Made by a program: the position numbers and the translations under genes | Assembly: GCA_016235555.1 (NCBI GenBank) | Contig: JACRKC010000064.1 | Coordinates: 1-48,413, forward strand | Origin: Verrucomicrobiota bacterium | GTDB taxonomy: Bacteria; Verrucomicrobiota; Verrucomicrobiia; Opitutales; Opitutaceae | DNA length: 48,413 nt | Direction of reading: 5' to 3' | The notes under the pieces: model-generated | Told to the model about the DNA's origin: nothing | What the model saw: the letters and a program-made list of their open reading frames with translations, nothing else | Database searches by the model: none | Shown: positions 9,901 through 17,499 of the stretch, one piece after another | Position numbering within the stretch: position 1 is the first letter of the stretch | Layout of the letters: each line of letters starts with the position of its first letter

Positions 9901-10046
9901 GCGGCGTTGAACACGCGGCCTTCGATGATGCCGGAGGCCCGTTCGACAGGCTCAGGGCGGGCCGACTGGGCGCGAGCGGCGGGCAGGAGCAGGGCGGCCG
10001 CGAAAACGAGCGAGGCGAGGACGCGGGAAACAAGCGAGGTTTGCAT
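6915..10046 (-). CDS. TonB-dependent outer-membrane receptor with N-terminal carboxypeptidase-regulatory-like domain
   Basis: The protein has 1043 residues. A signal peptide (1-26, ending PAARA) is followed by a CarboxypepD_reg-like Ig domain (about 38-115, IIEGRVFNAATGNALANARV). A TonB-box-like DAVKLDAFTVV follows (about 128-138), then a plug domain (about 160-275, with GEFLLFLPGVSV, MRGFPGNNTGLTIDG and GGSINLITRNG) and a beta-barrel ending in Phe (VGIRGSF). It should import a glycan or sugar ligand across the outer membrane with TonB/ExbBD energy. It is flanked by sialidases on the same strand, so a sialylated oligosaccharide or sialic acid is the likely cargo (inferred). No SusD-like gene is adjacent. 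Residues 30-37 (RPEPVERA) are encoded by a dispersed repeat inserted just after the signal peptide. Confidence 0.88.
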   Translation of the reverse strand: MQTSLVSRVLASLVFAAALLLPAARAQSARPEPVERASGIIEGRVFNAATGNALANARVSLDGSEREVVTDSAGEYRLTGVPVGPALINVSYLGMASQKASVNVTATGAVRREFELVLDRAGRAGSGDAVKLDAFTVVADREMSAQAISMNEQRTAPNIKNVVAMDEFGDRGAENIGEFLLFLPGVSVTTSGSEPTTVAMRGFPGNNTGLTIDGAETTGTFNGNSRSLDLREVPMNNVSRVEITKVPTPDMPASGLGGSINLITRNGFETKAPRFTYNVYTMFHNRNGLTFDGGPRNASGVTSSKYILPSFDFSYLRPINRDLAITIGGSRTWRAKPMETGTKDTDESPAWDQVRNVQTTSQWNSLAQQFRTLQGQIGIDYRLNSTDFLSLSGQYRSYALPITRSVLAFAYGAGATGGATFSQSAIPTGTALPAGTITMNGSGENVDILTQTKLYNFKYRHRGATWRIDFGSYYSTSGSDRWDVDAGFFNTTPATISNVILRGDGIPSSGGTIPTSYSATNAAGQAVDVYDGGNYSITSGNSNQPDWNTQRYNFKLDLAREFRGRIPFTLKVGGLIDTMQNDQRRYPRTWTFRPNGAADAVSRQAKNFDVFDTAYNDDAPTLFGRKVRWISGKKLYELYQKNPAWFVTDEAQIWQDRVNNSRQLSEQVAAAYLRADVRLLNNKLWLVTGVRFERTHDKGSGPLNDINAQYQRDASGRLIDGNPNQAGIQPVNKSADALTLRKLRYVERGATSDQHYSGYYPSLNASYTITENLILRAAYAQTLGRPNINNIIPSTSISDANAVNPTITVNNSGLKPWSAKSYDLSLESYQIKDGFGSVGVFQKEIKDFFTSVTTAATPELLELYGLESDQSLLSYNFTTLSNGGDAKIQGIEFTYRQSLTFLPHWARGLQVFANATKLNLSGSRTNDFSGYNPKSLSGGVNFIRGRLALKWTISYTGDVKTGTVAASATVAPNTFNYQAKRTRIGVNVNYSLTKRYSLYASLVDWGGFVQNLQRYSPTTPDYAKPTRWQELGYYTNVGIRGSF
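9938..9962. repeat. TTCGACAGGCTCAGGGC repeat inside the TonB receptor gene
   Basis: CCCGTTCGACAGGCTCAGGG matches a dispersed element also seen at 1628-1652, 22527-22550 and 33363-33393. Read on the gene strand it encodes ARPEPVERA at the start of the mature protein. It keeps the frame. Confidence 0.7.
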
Positions 10047-10133
10047 GGCGAACAGGGTTGGGAGGGCGGGGAACTGCCGGTAACTGGTCCGAGGAGGATT
10101 GCGGGCGGCCGGCCGCGGGCGAACAACCGGAAA

Positions 10134-10143
10134 CCAGTGGTAT
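10134..10143 (-). promoter_or_regulatory. Candidate operator ATACCACTGG upstream of the TonB receptor
   Basis: On the gene strand the sequence reads GATACCACTGGTTTC, a near-perfect palindrome around ACCA-C-TGGT, about 87 nt before the receptor start. The same 10-mer in the same orientation lies before the aldolase (11748) and the Asp-box gene (17509). A GntR/LacI-like regulator is in the cluster, so an operator is plausible but unproven. Confidence 0.45.
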
Positions 10144-10221
10144 CATGTTGGCACCAACCGCCGGTGCGATCCGGACAGGGGCGCAGCGTGAGGTCCCGGC
10201 GCTCCGGGACGAAATTCGCGG

Positions 10222-11373
10222 TCAGGGGACCGCGACAAGCCACGCGAGATTGAAGCGGGCCACGCGGATGTCGCTGCGCGCCTCGTAGAGACAGAGCACG
10301 GTGCCGTCGGCGAGCACGGCGAGATCGGAGTAAGCGGAGGGCGCGGTGTCGAGGGTCCGGTTGACGGGCCAGGTCTTGCCGTCGTCGCGGCTGAGTTTGA
10401 TCGAGAGGTTTTCGCGAGCGCTCTTGCCGCCGGGCTCGGCGGGCTGCGTGTGGGGATTGGAGAAGAGGAGCGTGCCGGGCTGGGCCGGATACGCGACGAT
10501 GCTCGCCATGCAGCGCGGTTCCCAGAGCTGGTCGTGGAAGGTGGGTTTCTCCCAGCGTGTGGCACCATCAGGACCGACGGTGACGATCTTGCGGTTCGCC
10601 TTCGAGGTGCTGCGAGAGATCAGCATGACGCGGCCATCGGAGAGCTCGGTGAGCATCGTCTCGTTGGGGCTGCTGAAGTCGCCGGCGTTGGGCACCGCGA
10701 CGTCGCCCGCGCGCCAGGTCTTACCGTGGTCGTCGCTGTAGATCGTGCCGGCGGCGGCGGGGCCGTGATCGCCGATGCCGCCATAGGCGAGCCAGATGGG
10801 CACGACGAGGCGGCCGGTTTTCAGCTGGAGGCCGTGGCCCGGGCCAGTGGCGATGACCTTCCAATCATAGTGGCGGCGGAACGGCTCGAAGATCGTGGTG
10901 ATCTCGATGGGAGCGCTCCACGTGACGCCATCGTCGGTGCTGCGCATGGCGAAGCAGCGCGCGTAGTTCACGCAGTAGAGAAACTCGATCGCGCCGGTCG
11001 TGCGGTCGACGATGGCGACGGGGTTGTTGACGGTCTGCTCGTGCTCGCCGCCCTGCTTTTTGCGCGGGTTGCCCTCGATGCGCGCGGCGCGGTGGGCGAT
11101 CTGGCGGGGCGCGTCCCATGTGCGGCCGCCGTCGGTGGAGCGGCGCAGGTGGATCTCGATCTCGCCCCAGTCGGAGGCGTTGTTCTTCCGCGCTTCGCAA
11201 TACGCGAGCACGGTGCCCTTCGGTGTGATGACGATGCCCGGGATGCGATGACGGGCGATGCCGTTGGATTTGGCGGGGAACACGTCGTTGAACTCGAGGA
11301 GCGGCGCGGCGCGCAGGGCGCAGACGAGGCCGGCGAGGAGGAACGAAAAGCAGGCGAGACGGCGGAGGTTCAT
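10222..11373 (-). CDS. Exo-alpha-sialidase (GH33), second canonical copy
   Basis: The protein has 383 residues with a signal peptide (MNLRRLACFSFLLAGLVCALRAAP). Sialidase features: HRIPG with the first triad Arg, CEARKN, Asp boxes STDGGRTW, STDDGVTW, SDDHGKTW and SRDDGKTW, SSPNETMLTELSDGR, the third-Arg region LISRS, the nucleophile Tyr in APSAYSDL, and LCLYEAR. It is probably an active periplasmic or secreted sialidase. It is clearly distinct from the one at 5540, perhaps with different linkage preference (inference). It lies just upstream of the TonB receptor (175-nt gap) and is divergent from the HpaI-type aldolase across a repeat-rich gap of 428 nt. Confidence 0.86.
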   Translation of the reverse strand: MNLRRLACFSFLLAGLVCALRAAPLLEFNDVFPAKSNGIARHRIPGIVITPKGTVLAYCEARKNNASDWGEIEIHLRRSTDGGRTWDAPRQIAHRAARIEGNPRKKQGGEHEQTVNNPVAIVDRTTGAIEFLYCVNYARCFAMRSTDDGVTWSAPIEITTIFEPFRRHYDWKVIATGPGHGLQLKTGRLVVPIWLAYGGIGDHGPAAAGTIYSDDHGKTWRAGDVAVPNAGDFSSPNETMLTELSDGRVMLISRSTSKANRKIVTVGPDGATRWEKPTFHDQLWEPRCMASIVAYPAQPGTLLFSNPHTQPAEPGGKSARENLSIKLSRDDGKTWPVNRTLDTAPSAYSDLAVLADGTVLCLYEARSDIRVARFNLAWLVAVP

Positions 11374-11801
11374 CGGAGCGAAAACGGTTGGGTGAAAGAA
11401 AGCGGCTGAGGCGCAGCCATGCAGTCGAATTCCACGAAGCGAGGTAGCAGCCGAGGTAACGAGGCCGTGGTGCGACGATCAACTGAGCCCAGCCTCCTCA
11501 CGTCGGCTGCTACGGCCGACTGCATGGCTACGTGTTGAGGCGCATTAGGCGTGCGCCGGCCGGCCCGGCTCAACCCCGAACACGTGGTGTCTCCGTCGCA
11601 CCTCCGGCGAAGGTGGTTTGAGTCAAAGAGTAGCCGCGGCTGGCAGGTAGGTCGGGGTTTATCCCCGACATCCACCGCAGGCGGACAAGTGTCGGGCGTA
11701 AAGCCCGACCTACGCAAACCGCTGTAGGCCGACGAGGAATCATCGGGATACCACTGGCCGGGGATTGCGCGGCAGGGCGTGGGCCGCACGATGCGCGGGC
11801 A
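11374..11801. repeat. 428-nt divergent gap with two palindromic repeats
   Basis: No gene is seen. An inverted repeat spans 11413-11533; its outer arms are GCAGCCATGCAGTCG and CGACTGCATGGCTACG, and its inner arms GTAGCAGCCGAGG and CACGTCGGCTGCTAC. A second palindromic repeat at 11647-11712 (GTAGGTCGGGGTT to AAGCCCGACCTAC) is a copy of 173-242. The candidate operator ATACCACTGG follows at 11748. Promoters for both divergent genes must lie here, but no convincing -35/-10 pair was seen. Confidence 0.75.
11748..11757 (+). promoter_or_regulatory. Candidate operator ATACCACTGG upstream of the HpaI-type aldolase
   Basis: GGGATACCACTGGCC lies 44 nt before the aldolase start, in the same gene-relative orientation as the sites at 10134-10143 and 17500-17509. 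Confidence 0.45.
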
Positions 11802-12617
11802 ATGACCCCGCAAACGCTTCGCGCCGCACTCCGTGCCGGACGCCCCGTCGTCGGCACCTTGATCGTCGCGGATTCGCCGCGGTGGCCGGCGTCGGTTGCG
11901 CAGATCGGGCTCGATTTCGTGTTCATCGACACGGAGCACATCGCAATCGACCGAGCGTCGTTGTCGTGGATGTGCCAGACGTATGCCGCGCTCGGACTGC
12001 CGCCCATTGTGCGCATCCCCTCGCCCGACCCCTATGCCGCGACGATGGCGCTCGATGCCGGCGCGGCGGGCGTGGTGGCGCCGTATGTCGAGACGGTGGA
12101 GCAGGTGCAGGCGCTGCGCGGGGCGGTGAAACTGCGCCCCATCAAGGGCGCGAAGCTGCAGGCCGCGCTCGAAGGCACGACACCGCTCGAACCGACGCTG
12201 GTCGACTACCAGCGGACACGCGCGGCGGAGAATGTTTTGATCATCAACATCGAGAGCCGGCCGGCGCTGGAAAACCTCGACGCGCTCCTCGCGGTGGAGG
12301 GGGTCGATGCCGCCTTGATCGGACCGCACGATCTCTCGTGCAGCCTGGGCGTGCCGGAGAACTACGATGCGCCGGAATTCGACGCCGCGGTGCGGGCGAT
12401 CGCGCGCGGGGCGCGGGCGCGCGGTGTCGGCGCCGGCATCCACTCGTGGATGGGCGTGGCGCGGGAAGCCTCGTGGGCGTGGGACGGGATGAATCTGTTC
12501 ATCCACAGCGCCGACATCATCGCGATGCGGCAGACGCTGGGCGTGGAAGTGCGCGAATTGCGCGCGGCGCTCGGTGGCGCGGCGAAAGCCGACGCGGCAG
12601 GCGCGGAGAATATCTGA
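11802..12617 (+). CDS. HpcH/HpaI-family class II aldolase
   Basis: The 271-residue cytoplasmic protein is full length for the family of metal-dependent pyruvate aldolases acting on 2-keto-3-deoxy acids. Start ATG 11802 gives MTPQTLRAALRAGRPVVGTL. Visible motifs: FVFIDTEH (about 39-46, matching the IDxEH block), VRIPSPDP (70-77, conserved Arg), IINIESRPALENLD (metal Glu) and IGPHDLSCSLG (metal Asp). It should cleave a 2-keto-3-deoxy sugar acid into pyruvate and an aldehyde. With two DHDPS-type lyases nearby, the cluster has three aldolases of pyruvate-releasing families, hinting at more than one acid sugar. It converges on the oxidoreductase at 12801. Confidence 0.85.
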   Translation: MTPQTLRAALRAGRPVVGTLIVADSPRWPASVAQIGLDFVFIDTEHIAIDRASLSWMCQTYAALGLPPIVRIPSPDPYAATMALDAGAAGVVAPYVETVEQVQALRGAVKLRPIKGAKLQAALEGTTPLEPTLVDYQRTRAAENVLIINIESRPALENLDALLAVEGVDAALIGPHDLSCSLGVPENYDAPEFDAAVRAIARGARARGVGAGIHSWMGVAREASWAWDGMNLFIHSADIIAMRQTLGVEVRELRAALGGAAKADAAGAENI

Positions 12618-12701
12618 GAGCGTGTCGAAAAAGTCCCGCGAGCGCGCCGTCTCGTAGCGGAACGCGTGAGCGTTTCGCTCGAAACAACAGGATTGGTTCG
12701 G

Positions 12702-12783
12702 GGTGGAGCGCGTTGCCCTCAACGCGCTTCGGGAGATTTGAAGACGTCCCAGACCAGCGCGGTGGGGGGCAACGCGCTCCACC
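12702..12783. repeat. GGAGCGCGTTGCCC inverted repeat
   Basis: Perfect 17-bp arms GGTGGAGCGCGTTGCCC (12702-12718) and GGGCAACGCGCTCCACC (12767-12783) lie between two converging genes. The hairpin could stop transcription from both sides, but it lacks T-runs. Confidence 0.75.
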
Positions 12784-12800
12784 TCGATGGCAGAGCCGGC

Positions 12801-13871
12801 TCAGGCTGGCAGGCCGCTGGCGCGCAGGACGGTTTCCTGCACGGCGAGATCGTGGGCGGGGGTCCACGCCAAGGCCTTCTCACCGCGGATGACCTTCGCG
12901 AGGTCCTCGAAGTCGGCTTCGTAGCGCGGACGGTTTTTCACGGGCACGGTCTGCGTGCCGCGCTTGAATTCGCCGCGTGGTGCGTTGAGTGCGAGGCGGA
13001 GGGCGGGCGGCTCCAGCGGACGAATCTCGGCGGTGCCGCCGTCGCCGCACACGACGAATTGCCGGCGGGCGCCGCCGTCGACCTCGACCAGCGAGCTGCG
13101 CACGGTCGCGATGACGCCGGGATATTCGAGCACGGCGAGTTGATTGTCCGGCAACTCATCCGCCTGCGCGCTGGAGTGACGGGCGGACGCGGTGACGCTG
13201 CGGGGTTTACCGATCAACGTGACCACGGCGTCGATCAGGTGGCAGCCGAGTTCGAACATCGCGCCGCCGCGGTAAGGCAGCAGCTTCTGGCGTTCGGCGG
13301 CGCTCACGACTTTGCCGATCACCGCCTCGATGGAGAAGAGCCGGCCGAGCCACTGCTCGCGTGCAGCGCGGAAGGTGAGTTCGAAGGCCGGATTGTAGCG
13401 GAACATGTAGCCCAGCTGCACCGTGCGCTGTTTCGCGGTCGCCGTGTCGAGCAGGTGGCGGAATTCCGGCAGCGATTCGCCGGCGGGCTTGTCGAGGTGC
13501 ACGTGCAAGCCGCGGGCGACGCAACGCGCCGCCGTGGGCACGAGGTCCTTCACCGCGGTCTCGACGGCGACGGCGCGCAGATCCGCGGTGTTGAACAACT
13601 GCTCCTCCGTCAGCCAGCGCACATCCTGATAGTCTTTTCGCGACGAGGCGGCGCGACGGAGCTGCTCGTCGGGCTCGCAGACGCCGACGAGTTCGAAGTC
13701 CGCGGATCGCCGGAGCACGGCAATTTTGCCGTCGGCGTGCGCGTGCCCGGTGCCGATCTGGGCGATGCGCAGGCGCGGAGCGCCGGCCGCGGCCGAGCGG
13801 ACGACGCGGGGTGCGACTACGACCGCGAGGGCGGCGCGGCTGGCGTGAGAGATAAACTTACGGCGCTGCAT
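12801..13871 (-). CDS. Gfo/Idh/MocA-family oxidoreductase, Tat-type leader
   Basis: The protein has 356 residues. The leader MQRRKFISHASRAALAVVVA has a twin Arg and a hydrophobic stretch, so Tat export is likely. The Rossmann start LRIAQIGTGHAHADGKIAVL binds NAD(P), and HLDKPAGES is the family EKP-type motif with its catalytic-site Lys. The C-terminal alpha/beta domain includes GCHLIDAVVTLIGKPRSV. It probably oxidises or rearranges a sugar or its derivative in the periplasm; the substrate is unknown. It is the last gene of the minus-strand run regulator, two Asp-box proteins, RraA-like, oxidoreductase. A GAATCC-type inverted repeat lies 29 nt before the start. Confidence 0.82.
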   Translation of the reverse strand: MQRRKFISHASRAALAVVVAPRVVRSAAAGAPRLRIAQIGTGHAHADGKIAVLRRSADFELVGVCEPDEQLRRAASSRKDYQDVRWLTEEQLFNTADLRAVAVETAVKDLVPTAARCVARGLHVHLDKPAGESLPEFRHLLDTATAKQRTVQLGYMFRYNPAFELTFRAAREQWLGRLFSIEAVIGKVVSAAERQKLLPYRGGAMFELGCHLIDAVVTLIGKPRSVTASARHSSAQADELPDNQLAVLEYPGVIATVRSSLVEVDGGARRQFVVCGDGGTAEIRPLEPPALRLALNAPRGEFKRGTQTVPVKNRPRYEADFEDLAKVIRGEKALAWTPAHDLAVQETVLRASGLPA

Positions 13872-13900
13872 TACGAGGCACGCACGAGCGTGAGGCGGTT

Positions 13901-13996
13901 GTCATTCTGAGCGAAGCGAAGAATGCAGGGAGATGCGTGCTGTGACCAGATGGTTCGAAAGCTCGATCGGATTCTTCGCTGCGCTCGTAATAACAA
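13901..13996. repeat. GAATCC/GGATTC inverted repeat, copy 2
   Basis: The left arm is GTCATTCTGAGCGAAGCGAA and the right arm CGGATTCTTCGCTGCGCTCG, the right end being slightly eroded (GTAATAAC). It sits 29 nt before the oxidoreductase start. Confidence 0.75.
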
Positions 13997-14029
13997 CCAG
14001 GAGGGAGTCCATCGTCGCCCACTGAGCGG

Positions 14030-14077
14030 GTAGCAGCCGACGTGAGGAGGCCGGCCTCGTCACCTCGGCCGCTACGA
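14030..14077. repeat. GTAGCAGCCGACGTGAGGAGG palindromic repeat
   Basis: GTAGCAGCCGACGTGAGGAGG pairs with CCTCGTCACCTCGGCCGCTAC. A close copy at 39212-39257 overlaps the stop codon of the heparinase-like gene. Related half-copies lie at 11446-11512, 18990-19016 and near 22090-22200. Confidence 0.7.
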
Positions 14078-14078
14078 G

Positions 14079-14849
14079 TCACCACTCGCCGCGGCGGGCG
14101 AATTTTTTCTTCACGTCTTTCCGGAATTGCGCGGCCGCGGCGTCGAACTCCGCGCGAATGGTGGAGAGCGATTTACCGGCACCGCCACGGGCGGCGGGGA
14201 TCAGCGTCTGGCATTCGTTGCTGTCCATGAAGCGCGCCGCCTCGAGGAGGTGCTGTTCGTCGCCGAAGGGGACCGCGAGGAAGCCGTGCTTGTCGGCGTG
14301 GATGAGCTGGCCGGGCTGAATTTTCCGGCCGAACACCTCGACTTCACCGCCCCAGCGCACCGGGCACGAATGCGCGTGGCCCACGCACAGCCGGCGCGCG
14401 AGGGCCTTGAAACCGGCGTTGGTCATTTCGTCGACGTCGCGGATCGCGCCGTCGCAGATCGTGCCGACGCAGCCGAGGGCGCGGTGGATGTTGCTGTTCA
14501 CTTCGCCCCAGAACGCGCCGATCGCGCGCGGCTTGTCGAGGTCCTGCACGACGACAATTTTCGGACCGGGGAGCGACGCCACGTAGCGACGATAGTCGCT
14601 CCACGCGTGCGGGTTGACCTTCGGGTGCGCGCTGTTGCTCGGCTCGCAGACGACGGTGAGGGCGTAGCCGACCATCGGTCCCATCTGCGGCATGAAGTCG
14701 CGCGTCTCCTCGACATTGAACGCGTCCGTCGCGTGATCGTGGCGCGTGATCTGTTCCCAGCCGTTGTAGAGCGTGGGGGTGTTCCAGCGTTTGAGCTCGA
14801 GGAGGGTGCTGTGCGGAAGCGGGCGGGAAGGGCGTTTCATGGGTTTCAA
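14079..14849 (-). CDS. RraA-like family protein (putative class II aldolase/decarboxylase)
   Basis: The protein has 256 residues. The RraA/HMG-aldolase fold is shown by GAFWGEV (about 111-117) and GTICDGAIRDVDE (129-141); the Arg-Asp pair of DGAIRD normally positions substrate and Mg2+. Members cleave or decarboxylate 2-keto acids such as 4-hydroxy-4-methyl-2-oxoglutarate; others of this fold inhibit RNase E. In this catabolic run, a small-molecule role on a keto sugar acid is more likely than RNase control (inference). ATG 14849 gives MKPMKRPSRP; ATG 14840 (second Met) is possible. It lies 122 nt after the Asp-box gene at 14972, separated by a CGGAT-type inverted repeat. Confidence 0.8.
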   Translation of the reverse strand: MKPMKRPSRPLPHSTLLELKRWNTPTLYNGWEQITRHDHATDAFNVEETRDFMPQMGPMVGYALTVVCEPSNSAHPKVNPHAWSDYRRYVASLPGPKIVVVQDLDKPRAIGAFWGEVNSNIHRALGCVGTICDGAIRDVDEMTNAGFKALARRLCVGHAHSCPVRWGGEVEVFGRKIQPGQLIHADKHGFLAVPFGDEQHLLEAARFMDSNECQTLIPAARGGAGKSLSTIRAEFDAAAAQFRKDVKKKFARRGEW

Positions 14850-14850
14850 T

Positions 14851-14932
14851 CCAACCGCGGATTACGCGGATAAACACGGATTTTGATCTCGTGGCGTGGC
14901 TTTATCCGCGTCCATCCGTGTAATCCGCGGGC
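14851..14932. repeat. CGGATTACGCGGAT inverted repeat
   Basis: CCGCGGATTACGCGGATAAA pairs with TTATCCGCGTCCATCCGTGT followed by AATCCGCGG. It is a relative of the element at 1312-1410. It lies between two genes of the same strand, so it would form a hairpin in the intercistronic mRNA. Confidence 0.75.
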
Positions 14933-14971
14933 AAAGTCTATTGGAATTCGAGGGCAGATCGGAGATCTGCC

Positions 14972-16129
14972 CTACTTCACGAGCTTGAATTTCCCGAAGT
15001 GAATGTGCGTGCGTGTGCGGTCCTTGGTGCCGCTGTCCCACACGGCGCGGAAATCGCCGGGCGCGACTTCGATCAGCGTCGGGTAGGAGTTGTGAATGCC
15101 GGCATTGTAAAAAGTTTTCTCCTCGCCCCACGGGCCGCCCGCGGTGGGTTGGAGTTTGTAGCGCAGCGCCATGCGGCCGTTGGGCGCGGGCGAGGCGGGG
15201 CCGTCGTTGTAGACGTAGAGGTGCGTGCCGGTGGCGGCGCGGCCGTAGAAGGCTTTCGATTTCGCGTTCCAGAGCTCGGGCTCCTGTTTCGCGGGGCTCC
15301 ACGTGCGGCCGCCGTCCTTGCTCACGGTGGAGAAGGCGCGCGGCGGATCGGTCATCTTGCGCTCGTCCTCGTAGTCGGCGGTGCGCATGACCATCTTCAG
15401 TTCGCCGGGCGCGTCGCCCTCGGCAATGTTGCCCTCGTGCAGGAAGACCTTCGGTCCGGTGGTGGGTTGCGGAATGAAGTTGGCGAGCGTCCACTCCATG
15501 AGCGTCGTGCTCGCGAGCACGAAGTGGTCGCGCGAGCCGAGCGGGTCGTTGCGGCGGGTGTTGCGGTGCATCGGGAACAGGTAGCGCGGCTTGCCCTTCT
15601 CCATCACGCGATACGGGCCGGCGACGCAGATGAGCGGGCCGGTGTAGCCCATCGACATCTCGATCGGGATCCACGAGCGGCCGCCGTCCGCGCTGTAGGC
15701 GCCGACGAGCTGCGAATCCTCGCTGTGGCGGTAGTTCATCGGGCAGCGCATCGCGAAGGCCCACATCACGTCCTGCTCGGGGGCTTTGTAGAGGATGGCG
15801 TTGGCGTAGGCGAACTGGATGGTGCCCTGGCGCTCGAGGTGGTTGAAGATGAAAACCGGATCGCTCCACGTGTCGCCGTCGTTGGTGGACACGCTCGCCA
15901 TGATGTCGCCCATGTCGGTCTTGCCGGGGATTTTCACGCCGAACGCGGCGACGAGTTGCTTGCCCTTCCAGTGGGCGAGGTAGGGCTCCCAGAGCTCGGA
16001 CGAACCCGGATGCTGATCCATGTGGCGGATCACGCGCACGTCGGTGACATCGCCGGTGAAGGGCAGATCGGCGGCGGAAAGCGTGAGCGCGAGGCCGAGC
16101 AAGAGGGGGAAGGAGAGGCGGGGTTTCAT
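14972..16129 (-). CDS. Secreted Asp-box (BNR) beta-propeller protein, divergent sialidase-superfamily
   Basis: The protein has 385 residues; ATG 16129 gives a signal peptide (MKPRLSFPLLLGLALTLSAADLP). Asp boxes STNDGDTW, SADGGRSW and SKDGGRTW show a six-bladed sialidase-type propeller. The canonical sialidase marks xRIP, AYS and LYE are not visible, so sialidase activity is doubtful. It may be a glycosidase of other specificity or a lectin-like protein. It follows the other divergent Asp-box gene by 131 nt on the same strand. A GAATCC-type inverted repeat is only 10 nt before the start codon. Confidence 0.75.
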   Translation of the reverse strand: MKPRLSFPLLLGLALTLSAADLPFTGDVTDVRVIRHMDQHPGSSELWEPYLAHWKGKQLVAAFGVKIPGKTDMGDIMASVSTNDGDTWSDPVFIFNHLERQGTIQFAYANAILYKAPEQDVMWAFAMRCPMNYRHSEDSQLVGAYSADGGRSWIPIEMSMGYTGPLICVAGPYRVMEKGKPRYLFPMHRNTRRNDPLGSRDHFVLASTTLMEWTLANFIPQPTTGPKVFLHEGNIAEGDAPGELKMVMRTADYEDERKMTDPPRAFSTVSKDGGRTWSPAKQEPELWNAKSKAFYGRAATGTHLYVYNDGPASPAPNGRMALRYKLQPTAGGPWGEEKTFYNAGIHNSYPTLIEVAPGDFRAVWDSGTKDRTRTHIHFGKFKLVK

Positions 16130-16139
16130 AAAACGGTTT

Positions 16140-16233
16140 GTCATTCTGAGCGGAGCGAAGAATCCAGCAGGAGTGAAGACGCGTGGGGGAGGAGCGGACA
16201 TCCGATTGGATTCTTCGCTGCGCTCAGAATGAC
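16140..16233. repeat. GAATCC/GGATTC inverted repeat, copy 3
   Basis: GTCATTCTGAGCGGAGCGAA pairs with TTCGCTGCGCTCAGAATGAC. It sits 10 nt before the start of the gene at 14972-16129, where a hairpin would crowd the ribosome-binding region. Confidence 0.8.
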
Positions 16234-16260
16234 ACGGGGTGGAGGCGGTGAAGACACACT

Positions 16261-17445
16261 TTATTGTTTGCCCGCCTCGCCCCAGGTCAGCCGCGCCAGC
16301 ATCACGCGGCCGTAGTCGCGGCTGCCCTTGGTGGGGATCTCGGAGGTGACGACCCACCGCTCGTGCGGACTCACCTCGAGCACGCCGAAGCCGGCGCCGA
16401 GGTCGGCGTTTTCCTCGGGGAACACGATGCGCTCCGTCGCGCGGCGCACGACGAGTCTTTCCGGGTCGACCTCGGCGATGAAGAGCGGGGCGCGATGGCG
16501 CATCACGTGGTCGTTGTTGGCGCCGCGGCGCGTGTAGAGCAGGTAGAGCGTGTCGCCGTGCACGAGCCAGTGCTGCTGGGTGTTGTAGCTGCCGAGCACG
16601 GCACCGTCGTCCCGTTTCCATTCGATGAACGGTTCGTAGCGAAGGCCATCGCGGCTGCGGGCGACAAACGCCGAGTGGTCGGCGCGCATGGTGAGGAAGA
16701 ATTTCCCGCCGAACGCGGCGACCGACGGCTCGTAGAGTCCGCGTTCGCGCGGGATCATGAACTCGGAGCCGTGTTCGAGGTAAGTGAGTTTCTCGCCGTC
16801 GAAGCGGCAACGCGCGACGATCGTCGTGTAATAGCGCACGGCGGGATCTTTGCGGTAACGGATGGGCAGGAGGATTTCGCCGTTGGGCAGGTCGACCCGC
16901 TGGTGGCAGCCGGAGTTGGGCTCGAGAAACGGGCGGCCCTCGTGGTCCTGCGCGGGGAGGTCGACGAGGCGGAGTTCGCTCCAGCGGTTGGTCTGCGGGT
17001 GGAAAACCGCATACGAGACGCGTTCGAGGCCGCGGTCCTCCTTGGTGCCGCCGAGGAACCCGAAGGTCTTGCCGGTGGCGAGCACGCGCTGCGTGGCGGC
17101 GTGCCACTGCGGGCACACGTCGCCGATCACGAAGTCGTGGCCCTCGGGCCGGCGCGTGCGGCGGAGCGAATCGATGCGCTGGAGCGGCGACCACGTGCGC
17201 CCGAGGTCGGCGGTCTCAAGGTAGAACATGTCCTTGTAACCGTGCGCGCCGGTCGGGTCGGTCTCCTGCGTCGTGACGATGACGCGCGGCGTGGCGCCCG
17301 GGATCAGGGCGGCGCGCGACTGCGTGTAGAGCTGCGTGCCGCGGCCGGTGACGAGCGTGCTGACCTCAATGCGATACGGCGCGGGGGCCGCGAGCGCGAC
17401 CGACGCAAGCGACAGGGCGGGTAGCAAAGCACACGGCAGGGACAT
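16261..17445 (-). CDS. Secreted sialidase-superfamily propeller protein, divergent
   Basis: The protein has 394 residues; ATG 17445 gives a signal peptide (MSLPCALLPALSLASVALAAPAP). Codons upstream in the same open frame are antisense to the regulator and are not credible. One clear Asp-box-like motif is visible (ETADLGRTWSP), plus SRDGLRYEP. Conserved-looking blocks are QSRAALIPG, GLYEPSVAAFGGKFFLTMRAD and GSYNTQQHW. It resembles exo-alpha-sialidase-like beta-propellers but lacks the xRIP and LYE marks. Substrate unknown. It is the first gene after the regulator, 197 nt away, with two candidate operators in between. Confidence 0.72.
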   Translation of the reverse strand: MSLPCALLPALSLASVALAAPAPYRIEVSTLVTGRGTQLYTQSRAALIPGATPRVIVTTQETDPTGAHGYKDMFYLETADLGRTWSPLQRIDSLRRTRRPEGHDFVIGDVCPQWHAATQRVLATGKTFGFLGGTKEDRGLERVSYAVFHPQTNRWSELRLVDLPAQDHEGRPFLEPNSGCHQRVDLPNGEILLPIRYRKDPAVRYYTTIVARCRFDGEKLTYLEHGSEFMIPRERGLYEPSVAAFGGKFFLTMRADHSAFVARSRDGLRYEPFIEWKRDDGAVLGSYNTQQHWLVHGDTLYLLYTRRGANNDHVMRHRAPLFIAEVDPERLVVRRATERIVFPEENADLGAGFGVLEVSPHERWVVTSEIPTKGSRDYGRVMLARLTWGEAGKQ

Positions 17446-17499
17446 GGGGTGACGAGGTGACGGACTCCAGCGCCGGGGCCCATCCTCGGCAACGTCGGG

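Noticed and set aside
6759-10253. Long open frame (1164 codons) on the plus strand opposite the TonB receptor
   Set aside because: It is low-complexity Val/Ala/Gly/Asp-rich, has no domain, and is the usual antisense shadow in high-GC DNA; the minus strand encodes a complete TonB receptor.
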